Below, piece after piece: positions 6,890 to 13,793 of a DNA stretch of 15,294 nucleotides (positions are counted from its first letter, which is position 1; every line of letters begins with the position of its first letter). Under the pieces are notes generated by a model. It had not been told where the DNA came from, made no database searches, and worked only from the letters and a program-made list of their open reading frames with translations. The position numbers and the translations under genes were made by a program. The stretch covers positions 1-15,294 of the forward strand of contig JALVCY010000146.1 in assembly GCA_027009605.1 (NCBI GenBank). Reading direction: 5' to 3'. The stretch comes from Saprospiraceae bacterium. GTDB lineage: Bacteria > Bacteroidota > Bacteroidia > Chitinophagales > Saprospiraceae.

Positions 6890-9001
6890 ATGTTTAATAA
6901 AATAATTTGGCTTTTGGCCGTTGTTGGGATGGTGAGCGCCTGCTCTCCCAAAACCGCAACAGTGACCCAAACAAAGCAAACTGATCCGGATGCCTTTCGG
7001 AAAATGGCCCCCAAACCAGGGCCTGCCCCAGTGATTCAACTTGGTGATTATGAGACCTTTACACTGCCGAATGGCTTGGTGGTGATTTTGGTAGAAGATC
7101 ATCACACACCGGCTGTTTCATTTAGTTTAAGTGTTGATCGTCCTCCTGTACTTGAAGGAGACAAGGCGGGTGTTGCTGATTTGGCAGGGGATTTGTTGGC
7201 GACCGGGACAAAGAATATGACTAAGGCAGAAATTGATGAGAGCATTGATTTTATTGGTGCGAGACTATCTGCTTATTCTCGTGGCATTTATGGCAATAGT
7301 TTGACCAAGCATAAGGATAAGTTGTTGTCCATTATGTCAGATGTCCTATTAAATCCAACTTTCCCAAAAGAAGAATTGGAGAAATCTAAAAAACAGACTA
7401 TTTCCACTTTGCAACAAGCGAAGGATGATCCGGGGGCCATTGCGTCGAATGTCGCCGGGGTCTTGAATTATGGCAAAAATCACCCTTACGGAGAAATTGT
7501 TAACGAAAAAACGGTCTCTAATGTGACTAGACAGGATTGTATTGATTATTATCAAAAATACTTTATCCCCAATATTTCTTATTTGGTGGTCACAGGAGAT
7601 ATGACCAAAACGGAATTAGAAGGCTTAGCTAAGAAATATTTTGGTAGTTGGAAGAAAGGAGCGGCTCCAAAAGCGGATATGCCCAAGGTGAAGTTTCCTA
7701 AAAACACTTCCATTAATTTTGTAAACAAGCCGGGAGCGGTACAGTCTAAGATTACGATTACTTATCCATTGAAGTTAAAGCCGGGAAGTGAAGATGCCAT
7801 CAAAGCTAGAGTGACTAATGCCTTGCTAGGGGGCTTCTTTGGTAGCCGTTTAAATAAAAATCTGCGGGAAGATAAAGCATATACTTATGGGGCAAGGTCT
7901 TCCATTAGTTCTGATCGCTATATCGGGTCATTTTCTGCCGGAGCAGATGTGAGAAACGAAGTGACGGATAGTGCATTAATTCAGTTTATCAAAGAAATGA
8001 AGCGAATGATTACTGAAAAGCCGGAAGCTTCTGAAGTACAACGTGTAAAATCTGTTTTGGCAGGTCAATTTGCGCGTTCGATGGAAAACAAGTCCACCAT
8101 TGCTCGCTTTGCTCTGAATACGATGAAGTATAATTTGTCAAAGGATTATTATGCTACCTATTTGAAAAAATTAAGCGCAGTTTCTCCTAAAGATGTCTTG
8201 GCTATGTCCAAGAAATACATCAAACCTGCTAAGTCTAACATCATCATTGTGGGCAATCAAGACGATATTGTGCCTAAGTTGAAGAGGATGACTCCGGCCG
8301 GTGGTTTACACTTCTATGATACAGAAGGAAAAGAAATAGAGCCACCCAAGCGCTCCATTGCAGGTATGTCTGTCGATAAAGTAATCAATAAGTACTTAGA
8401 TGCTATCGGCGGTAAAGATGTTTTGGAGAAAGTGAAAACGCTGCAGGTTATTGCCGATGCTTCTATGCAAGGTCAGACGTTGAAAATGGTCACCGTATCA
8501 AGCGCTGATGATCAATTTGTCTTTAGAATGATGGTGGGGGCTCAACCCGTACAAACTATGGTTTATAGCCATGGTAAAGGCTATCAAGAAGCCATGGGAC
8601 AGAAAAAAGACTTAGGAGAAAAAGAGCTTGAAAAGTTGAAACTGGATAGCAGACCTTTCAAGGAATTGAGCTATGGTGATGTCGGAACAAAATTAGAGCT
8701 AAAAAGTGTTGAGGTCGTTGATGGTAAAGAAGCATACAAAGTCATGAGGGTAACCGGCGATGAGGATGTATCGGAGTTTCTTTATTTTGATGCTGAGACC
8801 GGTTTGAAAATTCAAGAAATGGAAACATCCAAAAAAGGGCAAAGCGTAATCACCAAATTAAGTGATTACAAGGAAGTAGATGGGATTAAATTTCCACATA
8901 CCATGACCATTTCAGGATTTGGTCCGACACCTTTAGTCTTTAAGGTAGTTTCTATAAAAGTGAATCCGGATTTAGCTCCTGATACCTTTAATTTGAACTA
9001 G
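6890..9001 (+). CDS. M16-like non-catalytic lipoprotein with C-terminal extra domain
   Basis: A 703-residue protein starting at the ATG at 6890. It has a lipoprotein signal peptide with VSAC and lipidated Cys18; the residues after Cys are not acidic, so no obvious surface-export signal is seen. Residues about 50-465 form an M16 domain. The zinc motif is destroyed: where HxxEH is expected the sequence reads D97, G100, D101 (ADLAGD). The Arg/Tyr pair typical of substrate-binding partners is kept in LREDKAYTY (R326, Y331/Y333). This matches split M16 pairs in which one subunit carries zinc and the other the R/Y motif. Residues about 490-703 are an additional beta-rich domain, perhaps LolA/RseB-like, which is an uncertain guess. 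The lipid anchor would tether the soluble catalytic partner encoded just upstream to a membrane. Confidence 0.88.
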   Translation: MFNKIIWLLAVVGMVSACSPKTATVTQTKQTDPDAFRKMAPKPGPAPVIQLGDYETFTLPNGLVVILVEDHHTPAVSFSLSVDRPPVLEGDKAGVADLAGDLLATGTKNMTKAEIDESIDFIGARLSAYSRGIYGNSLTKHKDKLLSIMSDVLLNPTFPKEELEKSKKQTISTLQQAKDDPGAIASNVAGVLNYGKNHPYGEIVNEKTVSNVTRQDCIDYYQKYFIPNISYLVVTGDMTKTELEGLAKKYFGSWKKGAAPKADMPKVKFPKNTSINFVNKPGAVQSKITITYPLKLKPGSEDAIKARVTNALLGGFFGSRLNKNLREDKAYTYGARSSISSDRYIGSFSAGADVRNEVTDSALIQFIKEMKRMITEKPEASEVQRVKSVLAGQFARSMENKSTIARFALNTMKYNLSKDYYATYLKKLSAVSPKDVLAMSKKYIKPAKSNIIIVGNQDDIVPKLKRMTPAGGLHFYDTEGKEIEPPKRSIAGMSVDKVINKYLDAIGGKDVLEKVKTLQVIADASMQGQTLKMVTVSSADDQFVFRMMVGAQPVQTMVYSHGKGYQEAMGQKKDLGEKELEKLKLDSRPFKELSYGDVGTKLELKSVEVVDGKEAYKVMRVTGDEDVSEFLYFDAETGLKIQEMETSKKGQSVITKLSDYKEVDGIKFPHTMTISGFGPTPLVFKVVSIKVNPDLAPDTFNLN

Positions 9002-9029
9002 ATTTAGAGATTAATAATCTATCTTTTAG

Positions 9030-9065
9030 AAAGAGTTTGGAGCTTCAGCTTCAAACTCTTTTTTA
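9030..9065 (+). terminator. Rho-independent terminator of the M16 operon
   Basis: Stem AAAGAGTTTG/CAAACTCTTT (9030-9039/9052-9061) with an inner AGCT/AGCT pairing and a following T-run. It begins 29 bp after the stop codon of the lipoprotein gene. Confidence 0.85.
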
Positions 9066-9076
9066 TTGCCCAGATA

Positions 9077-9229
9077 ATGCACTATCGATTTTCAAATGCT
9101 CAATTATATGCAAAATTAGAGCAATTGGAAGGTGAAAAAATGAAGCAAACTAGCTCGTTGCTAAGCACTTACCCAAGCCGCTTAATGGGCTTGGCTCGAA
9201 CAACTGTCCGGATTAGTTGCAAGATGTAG
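9077..9229 (+). CDS. Possible 50-residue open frame, unrecognised
   Basis: An ATG-started frame of 50 codons begins just after the M16 terminator. The first half reads like a charged helix (RFSNAQLYAKLEQLEGEK). The second half crosses a 7-bp hairpin CCAAGCC/GGCTTGG (9173-9179/9188-9194), which argues that this part is repeat DNA. No promoter or family is recognised. It could be the remnant of an older gene or chance. Confidence 0.15.
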   Translation: MHYRFSNAQLYAKLEQLEGEKMKQTSSLLSTYPSRLMGLARTTVRISCKM

Positions 9230-9313
9230 CAAATGAGCGAAGCAAATGTGCGCCACGGGCAATGGAAAGTCGTAGGTCTTGATTACTATTGGTTTTAACT
9301 TTACCCTGTTTTA

Positions 9314-9525
9314 CCGTTGGTTTTAACCAACGGACAAGAAGTAAAAATATAAGGGGCTTTAGCCCCATTTGGTTACCCAAAAAAAATAAAAATGCGGCTA
9401 AAGCCGTCTTTCAGCTTGGTTTTTGATCCGTCAGCTAAAGCAGACGGTAAAAGCTAAAGCAGACAGTAAAAGCAAAGAAAATGAAATTAAAGAGATACCC
9501 GGAATCCAAGTTTGTGCCTGTTTTA
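9314..9525. repeat. Modular hairpin repeat, copy 1 (212-bp unit)
   Basis: Four short hairpins in fixed order: CCGTTGGTTTTAACCAACGG (9314-9333), GGGGCTTTAGCCCC (9353-9366), CGGCTAAAGCCG (9395-9406) and CCGTCAGCTAAAGCAGACGG (9428-9447), followed by a purine-rich linker (9467-9523) ending in CCTGTTTTA. The next copy starts exactly 212 bp later. The sequence lies between two convergent terminators. An 88-codon open frame starting at 9423 is made of these repeats. Hairpin sets like this resemble REP-type elements mobilised by IS200-like RAYT transposases, but no such gene is present here. Confidence 0.85.
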
Positions 9526-9690
9526 CCGTTGGTTTTAACCAACGGACTAGAAGCAAATCCAAAAGGGGCTTTAGCCCCATTAATCGACTAAACAAAAATA
9601 GAAAAAATGCGGCTAAAGCCGGTCTCCTGCTTAGTTTTGATCCGTCAGCTAAAGCAGACGGTAAAGCTAAAGCAGACGGTAAAAGCTAAA
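9526..9690. repeat. Modular hairpin repeat, copy 2
   Basis: The same four hairpins in the same order: 9526-9545, 9565-9578, 9610-9621 and 9642-9661. The first two are offset from copy 1 by exactly 212 bp and the last two by about 215 bp. It ends with extra AGCTAAAGCAGACGG-like fragments and lacks the purine-rich linker of copy 1. Confidence 0.85.
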
Positions 9691-9735
9691 GCACTATATA
9701 TTCAACTTGGGTTAATGTTTGATAAGTAAGAAATA

Positions 9736-9765
9736 ACAAAAAATTACCCCGGCCAAAGGCCGGGG
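9736..9765 (-). terminator. Rho-independent terminator of recA
   Basis: A perfect stem CCCCGGCC-aaa-GGCCGGGG at 9747-9765. Read on the minus strand it is followed by TAATTTTTTG. It lies about 80 bp beyond the recA stop codon. Confidence 0.85.
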
Positions 9766-9791
9766 CAAGGGAAAAGAAACTTAGGAACTTG

Positions 9792-9824
9792 TCTCAAAAA
9801 TGGGGAAGGAACCTAGTTTTGAGA
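9792..9824 (-). other. Inverted repeat in the recA 3' untranslated region
   Basis: TCTCAAAA (9792-9799) pairs with TTTTGAGA (9817-9824), with a 17-nt loop. It sits between the recA stop codon and the terminator, so it would be folded in the recA mRNA end. Function unknown. Confidence 0.4.
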
Positions 9825-9847
9825 GATCCTTGAGTTCATAGTATATA

Positions 9848-10918
9848 TTAAGCGTCAGCTTCTACTAATTCTTCTGAATTAGCTTCGATTGCTTGCTCGT
9901 TGGCATCTTTTTCAGGCTCGCCCAAGATAGCCTTTTTGACCGAATTTTCGATTTCTAAGGCCACATCAGGATTGTCGAGCAGGAATTGCTTAGCAGCTTC
10001 ACGTCCTTGGGCAATTTTTACATCTTGATAGCTGTACCAAGAACCACTTTTGCCAATAATATCATATTCTACACCCAAATCAATGATTTCTCCGGTCTTA
10101 GAAATTCCTTGACCATACACCATATCAAACATGGCAATACGGAATGGTGGTGCCAATTTGTTTTTGGCAATTTTTACTTTTACGCGATTACCGGTGACAT
10201 TGCCGTCTTTGTCTTTGATGGCCGGCCCGTTTCTGCGAATGTCAATCCGAACGGAAGAGTAAAACTTCAAAGCATTACCACCCGTCGTGACTTCCGGATT
10301 GCCAAACATGACTCCGATTTTCTCTCTCAATTGGTTGATGAAAATCAAAGACGTATTGGTTTTACCGACGACTCCGGTTAATTTTCTAAGTGCCTGAGAC
10401 ATGAGTCTGGCTTGAAGTGCCATTTTCGCATCTCCCATTTCGCCTTCTAATTCGGCTCGGGGTACAAGGGCCGCTACAGAATCCACCACAAGAATATCAA
10501 TAGCACCGGAGCGAATCAAACCTTCGGTAATTTCAAGTGCTTGCTCTCCAAAGTCAGGCTGAGAAATCAACAAGTTGTCAATATCTACCCCTAATGCTTC
10601 GGCATAATTTCTGTCAAAGGCATGTTCGGCATCAACGATAGCGGCTGTACCGCCTTGTTTTTGGCATTCGGCGATGGCGTGAATGGCCAAGGTCGTTTTT
10701 CCGGATGATTCCGGTCCGTAGATCTCGGTGATTCTACCTTTAGGGAATCCACCTACACCTAGTGCGATGTCTAAGCCAAGAGAGCCCGTAGGAATAACGG
10801 GGACATCTTGTACCTTTTTTTCGCCGAGACGCATGACTGTACCTTTTCCGTAAGTCTTGTCTAGTTTGCTCATGACTAGTTCGAGTGCTTTGAGCTTGGC
10901 ATCAGTTCCTTTTGACAT
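9848..10918 (-). CDS. recA: Recombinase RecA
   Basis: A 356-residue protein when started at the ATG at 10918; an upstream in-frame TTG (10927) would add three residues and is less likely. The ATP-binding Walker A motif GPESSGKT is at residues 68-75, the catalytic Glu in DAEHA at 98, and Walker B LVVDS at 143-147. The DNA-binding loop 2 region (about 192-214) contains NQLREKIGVMFGNPE and TTGG. The C-terminal tail is acidic and low in complexity, as in other RecA proteins where it limits DNA binding. RecA forms filaments on single-stranded DNA for homologous recombination and the SOS response. The gene stands alone with its own promoter about 110 bp upstream and a strong terminator. Nothing is missing or unusual in the protein. 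Confidence 0.98.
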   Translation of the reverse strand: MSKGTDAKLKALELVMSKLDKTYGKGTVMRLGEKKVQDVPVIPTGSLGLDIALGVGGFPKGRITEIYGPESSGKTTLAIHAIAECQKQGGTAAIVDAEHAFDRNYAEALGVDIDNLLISQPDFGEQALEITEGLIRSGAIDILVVDSVAALVPRAELEGEMGDAKMALQARLMSQALRKLTGVVGKTNTSLIFINQLREKIGVMFGNPEVTTGGNALKFYSSVRIDIRRNGPAIKDKDGNVTGNRVKVKIAKNKLAPPFRIAMFDMVYGQGISKTGEIIDLGVEYDIIGKSGSWYSYQDVKIAQGREAAKQFLLDNPDVALEIENSVKKAILGEPEKDANEQAIEANSEELVEADA

Positions 10919-11007
10919 TTTTTTCAATTTTTAAGTTCCTAAATTTGAAACACATTATTTCTTTTTTGCGAAAGCTGTATGATAAATCAAACAATAATAC
11001 GATTTGA

Positions 11008-11020
11008 AAACACTGTGTTT
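11008..11020. promoter_or_regulatory. recA: Palindrome just downstream of the recA promoter
   Basis: AAACAC-T-GTGTTT is a perfect 13-bp palindrome with 6-bp arms. With a start site about 7 bp beyond the -7 element (near 11026), it covers about +6 to +18, a position fitting a repressor operator. It does not match a LexA box known to me. The role is inferred from placement alone. Confidence 0.35.
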
Positions 11021-11032
11021 CTTTGATTAGTG

Positions 11033-11063
11033 CAAAGTAAAACGAAAAGTTTTAATTATGCAA
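11033..11063 (-). promoter_or_regulatory. recA: recA promoter of the Bacteroidota type
   Basis: On the minus strand, TTG (complement of 11061-11063) and TTACTTTG (complement of 11033-11040) are separated by 20 bp. This fits the phylum pattern TTG-N17-23-TAnnTTTG with one mismatch. The resulting leader would be about 110 nt. A 13-bp direct repeat ATAAATCAAACAA brackets the region at 10982-10994 and 11087-11099. Confidence 0.55.
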
Positions 11064-11099
11064 GTTTTTTTCTATGTTTTTATTAAATAAATCAAACAA

Positions 11100-11391
11100 A
11101 AGTTTCAGTTTTATTGATAATCAATGAGTTATGATGTTTATTAAAAACAAAATGTTTTGTATTGAAGCGATTTTTTACCAATAGACTCTGTAATAAATAA
11201 GTATTGAGTGTGTGACAAATAGTGGGAAATATAACATGATTGGCTCATTATCTGTTGCGACTGGTTTTTTGTTAAATTGTTCAGCTGTGCAATTGAACAC
11301 AGAGTTTACTCCGAAAAACTGGAGTTAGAATTTTGCTTCTGAGTCCACAACATTTTATTTGGTTTCTTTATAACTAGTGCGACCGAGATAA
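11100..11391. other. AT-rich intergenic DNA with two small hairpins
   Basis: No gene is seen. Two adjacent small stems are visible: CTGTG/CACAG (11285-11289/11298-11302) and ACTCC/GGAGT (11308-11312/11321-11325). The remainder is AT-rich with no recognised motif. Confidence 0.4.
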
Positions 11392-11521
11392 GGTGTCGCC
11401 CCTACGGGGCTGGCAACAGAGAAGGCACAGCCTAGGTGCTCATGCCTGAGCCCCATCGGGGCGATATCTTGGTAAAGACTAAAATAAAATAGTAGGGATA
11501 TAGCTCCGTAGGAGCGACACC
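11392..11521. repeat. 130-bp MITE-like element with terminal inverted repeats
   Basis: The first 20 bases (GGTGTCGCCCCTACGGGGCT, 11392-11411) match the reverse complement of the last 20 (11502-11521) at 18 of 20 positions. An internal hairpin GCCCC-ATC-GGGGC lies at 11450-11462, and each terminal repeat is itself a short hairpin. There is no coding capacity. The form fits a small non-autonomous element or dispersed repeat. A target-site duplication is not obvious. Confidence 0.6.
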
Positions 11522-11794
11522 ACGCTTGTAGCCAAATATAATTTTGTTCCCTGCTTTAATTCTTGGCTGTAGTGACTTTTCGGAGCAAACTCAACACATT
11601 AAAGGAATCAAGAACAAGTAGGTTGGGGTAGGTTATTTTTGTTTCATTACTGCTGTTTTTGGTGAGCCGTTAGGGTAATTGCAAGGCTTTTACGTATTAT
11701 GGGTGAAGGATTTAGCTGCACTGTCCATGAAACTGAGCGTTTTAATTTACGGTCTTCGTGATATTAGTTACAGTCATTAAAGAAAAAGGGTAGC
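11522..11794. other. Intergenic DNA without recognised features
   Basis: I see no gene, repeat or promoter that can be supported in this stretch. Confidence 0.3.
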
Positions 11795-11802
11795 TACCTT
11801 TG
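11795..11802 (+). promoter_or_regulatory. Candidate -7 element upstream of the type IX hydrolase
   Basis: TACCTTTG matches TAnnTTTG perfectly and is followed by TCG. No good TTG lies at the ideal upstream distance. If used, the leader to 12064 would be about 255 nt. It would contain the palindrome ACCGTTTAACGGT (11862-11874) and the long inverted repeat at 11937-11992, or the promoter could serve a separate small RNA. Confidence 0.3.
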
Positions 11803-11936
11803 TCGAATCGTCATCAATAACCCCCGACTATTAGAATCCGGTATTCCGGTGTAACGATTTTACCGTTTAACGGTTAGCCAGATTTGGTTTGGTTAAAGGT
11901 AAATGGCTAATGATTTGAATTTTTTTTGTTGGACTC

Positions 11937-11992
11937 TCTGAAAAAATATAATTCCAAATTAAATACAATTTGTCTTGGAATGTTTTTTCAGA
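11937..11992 (+). promoter_or_regulatory. Long AU-rich inverted repeat before the type IX hydrolase
   Basis: TCTGAAAAAA...AATTCCAA (11937-11957) pairs with TTGGAATgTTTTTTCAGA (11975-11992). The two arms are separated by 17 bases and differ by a small bulge. It ends 71 bp before the ATG at 12064. It could be a leader structure, or the terminator of a short transcript starting near 11808, since its 3' arm holds six T. Confidence 0.5.
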
Positions 11993-12063
11993 AAGTGCCA
12001 AAATTACAATAACAACAGGACTTGATTGATACCAAAATTAAAGTCATAAAACAAGCACAACTA

Positions 12064-13653
12064 ATGAAAAATTTTTTACTTCTACTTGGTGTTCTATTTT
12101 TGAATGCCTCTCTTTTTGCGCAAGCATACGAAGGGCCATATCCTAAAATTACCAATGGTTACGGCGCTTTTGGGAATCACCCCATTGCTGAAAAAAAGTT
12201 TGATAATACCTATTTGCTTAGCAATGGATTTGACTCTGGAGATGGTGGCGTTGAGATGACGATGCGTTATCCTTCAGATGTACAAGGGCCGGTTCCAACG
12301 GTTTTATTTGCATCCGGTTATGAGCAATATAGTCCTTCAATCTTTGATTCATTATTGAATTTTATCGCCAGCAAAGGTTATTGCGTGGTTTTTACGCCTT
12401 ATCCTACGAGCTCTAATTGGGCAGCAGCCTTGTATGAAGGTATGAATCAGGCTATTGATGAAAATACCGGCGCAAATGCAGGTGATTTGAACATCATCGA
12501 TACAACAAGGATTGGATTTTTTGGACATTCTTTGGGAGGTGGCGATATTTTTTGGTTGGGACATAAGTTTTACGTCGATCATGGTTATGGTGCCAATGCC
12601 AAATTTTTATTTTCCGTAGCAGGATGGATTGGGTTTAAAATGACGGAAGCATATTTGGCAGATTATCCGGATGATTGCAAGCTCCGTGTGGAAATTTGGG
12701 AAGAAGATGATCATGACATAGGCAATAATCCGCCGGGTAACACTAGTCCCAGGATTCAGTATTACTTGTTTCATCAAATAAATATTCCGGATTCAGAAAA
12801 AAATTATGTAAAGGTATTGGGCGGCCCGGATCAAGATGGTTATCATTACTCGACGCATCATGATTTGGTGACGATGGCTCAATATAATGCCTTGGATTTT
12901 TATGCTATTTTCAGGCCGTTGGATGCGATGATGGATTGGACTTTCAATGGGGTGGCTTCCGCAAAAGGATTGGCCTTAGGTACGAATCCGGATATGGGGC
13001 CTTTCCCGAATTTGGATACCGATTACAATAGTTTCGTTTTTGCCTACAATGAAAATACTTATAAGTATCCTTGTGATGATGATGGTAATCCATTCAAAGA
13101 TAAGTGTCCGGCTGCTCCCCTACCGATAGAAGTATTGCAGCCGTTGAGTGCCCGCTTGGACGGTCGCCAAGTTTTGTTAAAATGGGTGACCGCTTCAGAA
13201 CACAATAATAAAGGGTTTGAAATACAAAGAAGCCGGGATGGGGAGCATTGGGAGTCTGTCGCTTGGGTGGAAGGTCATGGCAATAGCTCGAAGCCGACGG
13301 CGTATCAAGCAGTGGATGCTTCGCCTTTTGCAGGACTGAATTACTATCGTTTTGTCCAAACGGACTTTGATGGTCAAACAGATTTCTCCAATGTGGTTTC
13401 TATTGAAACTCGCAGCATACAGGGTGAAGTGCAGCTTGCGCCAAACCCGGCCATCAATCAAGTGGCCATTTTTCATTCGTCTTCTGACAAAATAGAGCAA
13501 GTGGCTATTTATACCCTTGCGGGAAAAATGATTCGTACCTATGATGCGCCATCTAAGTATTTGGATGTCAGTGGGTTAGATTCGGGTATGTATCTGGTTA
13601 CCGTTCAGATGAATTCAGGGATTGCGAAAAAAATATTGGTGATTGGGCGATAG
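12064..13653 (+). CDS. Secreted alpha/beta hydrolase with type IX sorting domain
   Basis: The start is placed at the ATG at 12064 (529 residues), where a signal peptide begins (MKNFLLLLGV, cleaved near AQA); an in-frame start at 12022 would add 14 residues. Residues about 55-285 form an alpha/beta hydrolase domain with the nucleophile elbow GHSLG (Ser156). Candidate acid residues are D215-D218 (EEDDHD) and the candidate His is among H261-H266 (YHYSTHH). The PxPTVLFASGY strand lies at about 76-86. A fibronectin III-like domain follows (about 355-450; LLKWVTASEHNNKGFEIQRS), then a Por-type sorting domain (about 455-529) with the APNP and SGMYLV motifs. The protein would leave the cell through the type IX system. 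The fold resembles chlorophyllase, PAF-acetylhydrolase and cutinase-like esterases. The substrate is unknown. Confidence 0.88.
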   Translation: MKNFLLLLGVLFLNASLFAQAYEGPYPKITNGYGAFGNHPIAEKKFDNTYLLSNGFDSGDGGVEMTMRYPSDVQGPVPTVLFASGYEQYSPSIFDSLLNFIASKGYCVVFTPYPTSSNWAAALYEGMNQAIDENTGANAGDLNIIDTTRIGFFGHSLGGGDIFWLGHKFYVDHGYGANAKFLFSVAGWIGFKMTEAYLADYPDDCKLRVEIWEEDDHDIGNNPPGNTSPRIQYYLFHQINIPDSEKNYVKVLGGPDQDGYHYSTHHDLVTMAQYNALDFYAIFRPLDAMMDWTFNGVASAKGLALGTNPDMGPFPNLDTDYNSFVFAYNENTYKYPCDDDGNPFKDKCPAAPLPIEVLQPLSARLDGRQVLLKWVTASEHNNKGFEIQRSRDGEHWESVAWVEGHGNSSKPTAYQAVDASPFAGLNYYRFVQTDFDGQTDFSNVVSIETRSIQGEVQLAPNPAINQVAIFHSSSDKIEQVAIYTLAGKMIRTYDAPSKYLDVSGLDSGMYLVTVQMNSGIAKKILVIGR

Positions 13654-13752
13654 GGGCTGGTTTTTTTTGGCTTGACTGTTGAGTTCGCTCCCCAAAGTGC
13701 CTAGCATTAGAGCTCGAAGGAATAACAAAATTTTATTTGCTTACGATACAAG

Positions 13753-13785
13753 AACTTTCCGAAAGTTTTAAACTTTTGGAAAGTT
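13753..13785. terminator. Symmetric hairpin between convergent genes, likely bidirectional terminator
   Basis: AACTTTCCGAAAGTTT (13753-13768) pairs with AAACTTTTGGAAAGTT (13770-13785) with one mismatch and a one-base centre. It lies between the convergent stop codons at 13653 and 13794, eight bases from the latter. Runs of T flank the core on both strands. Confidence 0.7.
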
Positions 13786-13793
13786 TTATCTCT

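Noticed and set aside
9423..9689. 88-codon plus-strand frame
   Set aside because: It is composed of the hairpin repeat units, and the repeated peptide follows the DNA repeat.
9986..10381. 131-codon plus-strand frame opposite recA
   Set aside because: It is antisense to a highly conserved gene and has no recognisable product.
11937..11992. 6S RNA-like gene
   Set aside because: The inverted repeat is only 56 nt and lacks a clear central bubble architecture. The claim would need a covariance scan.
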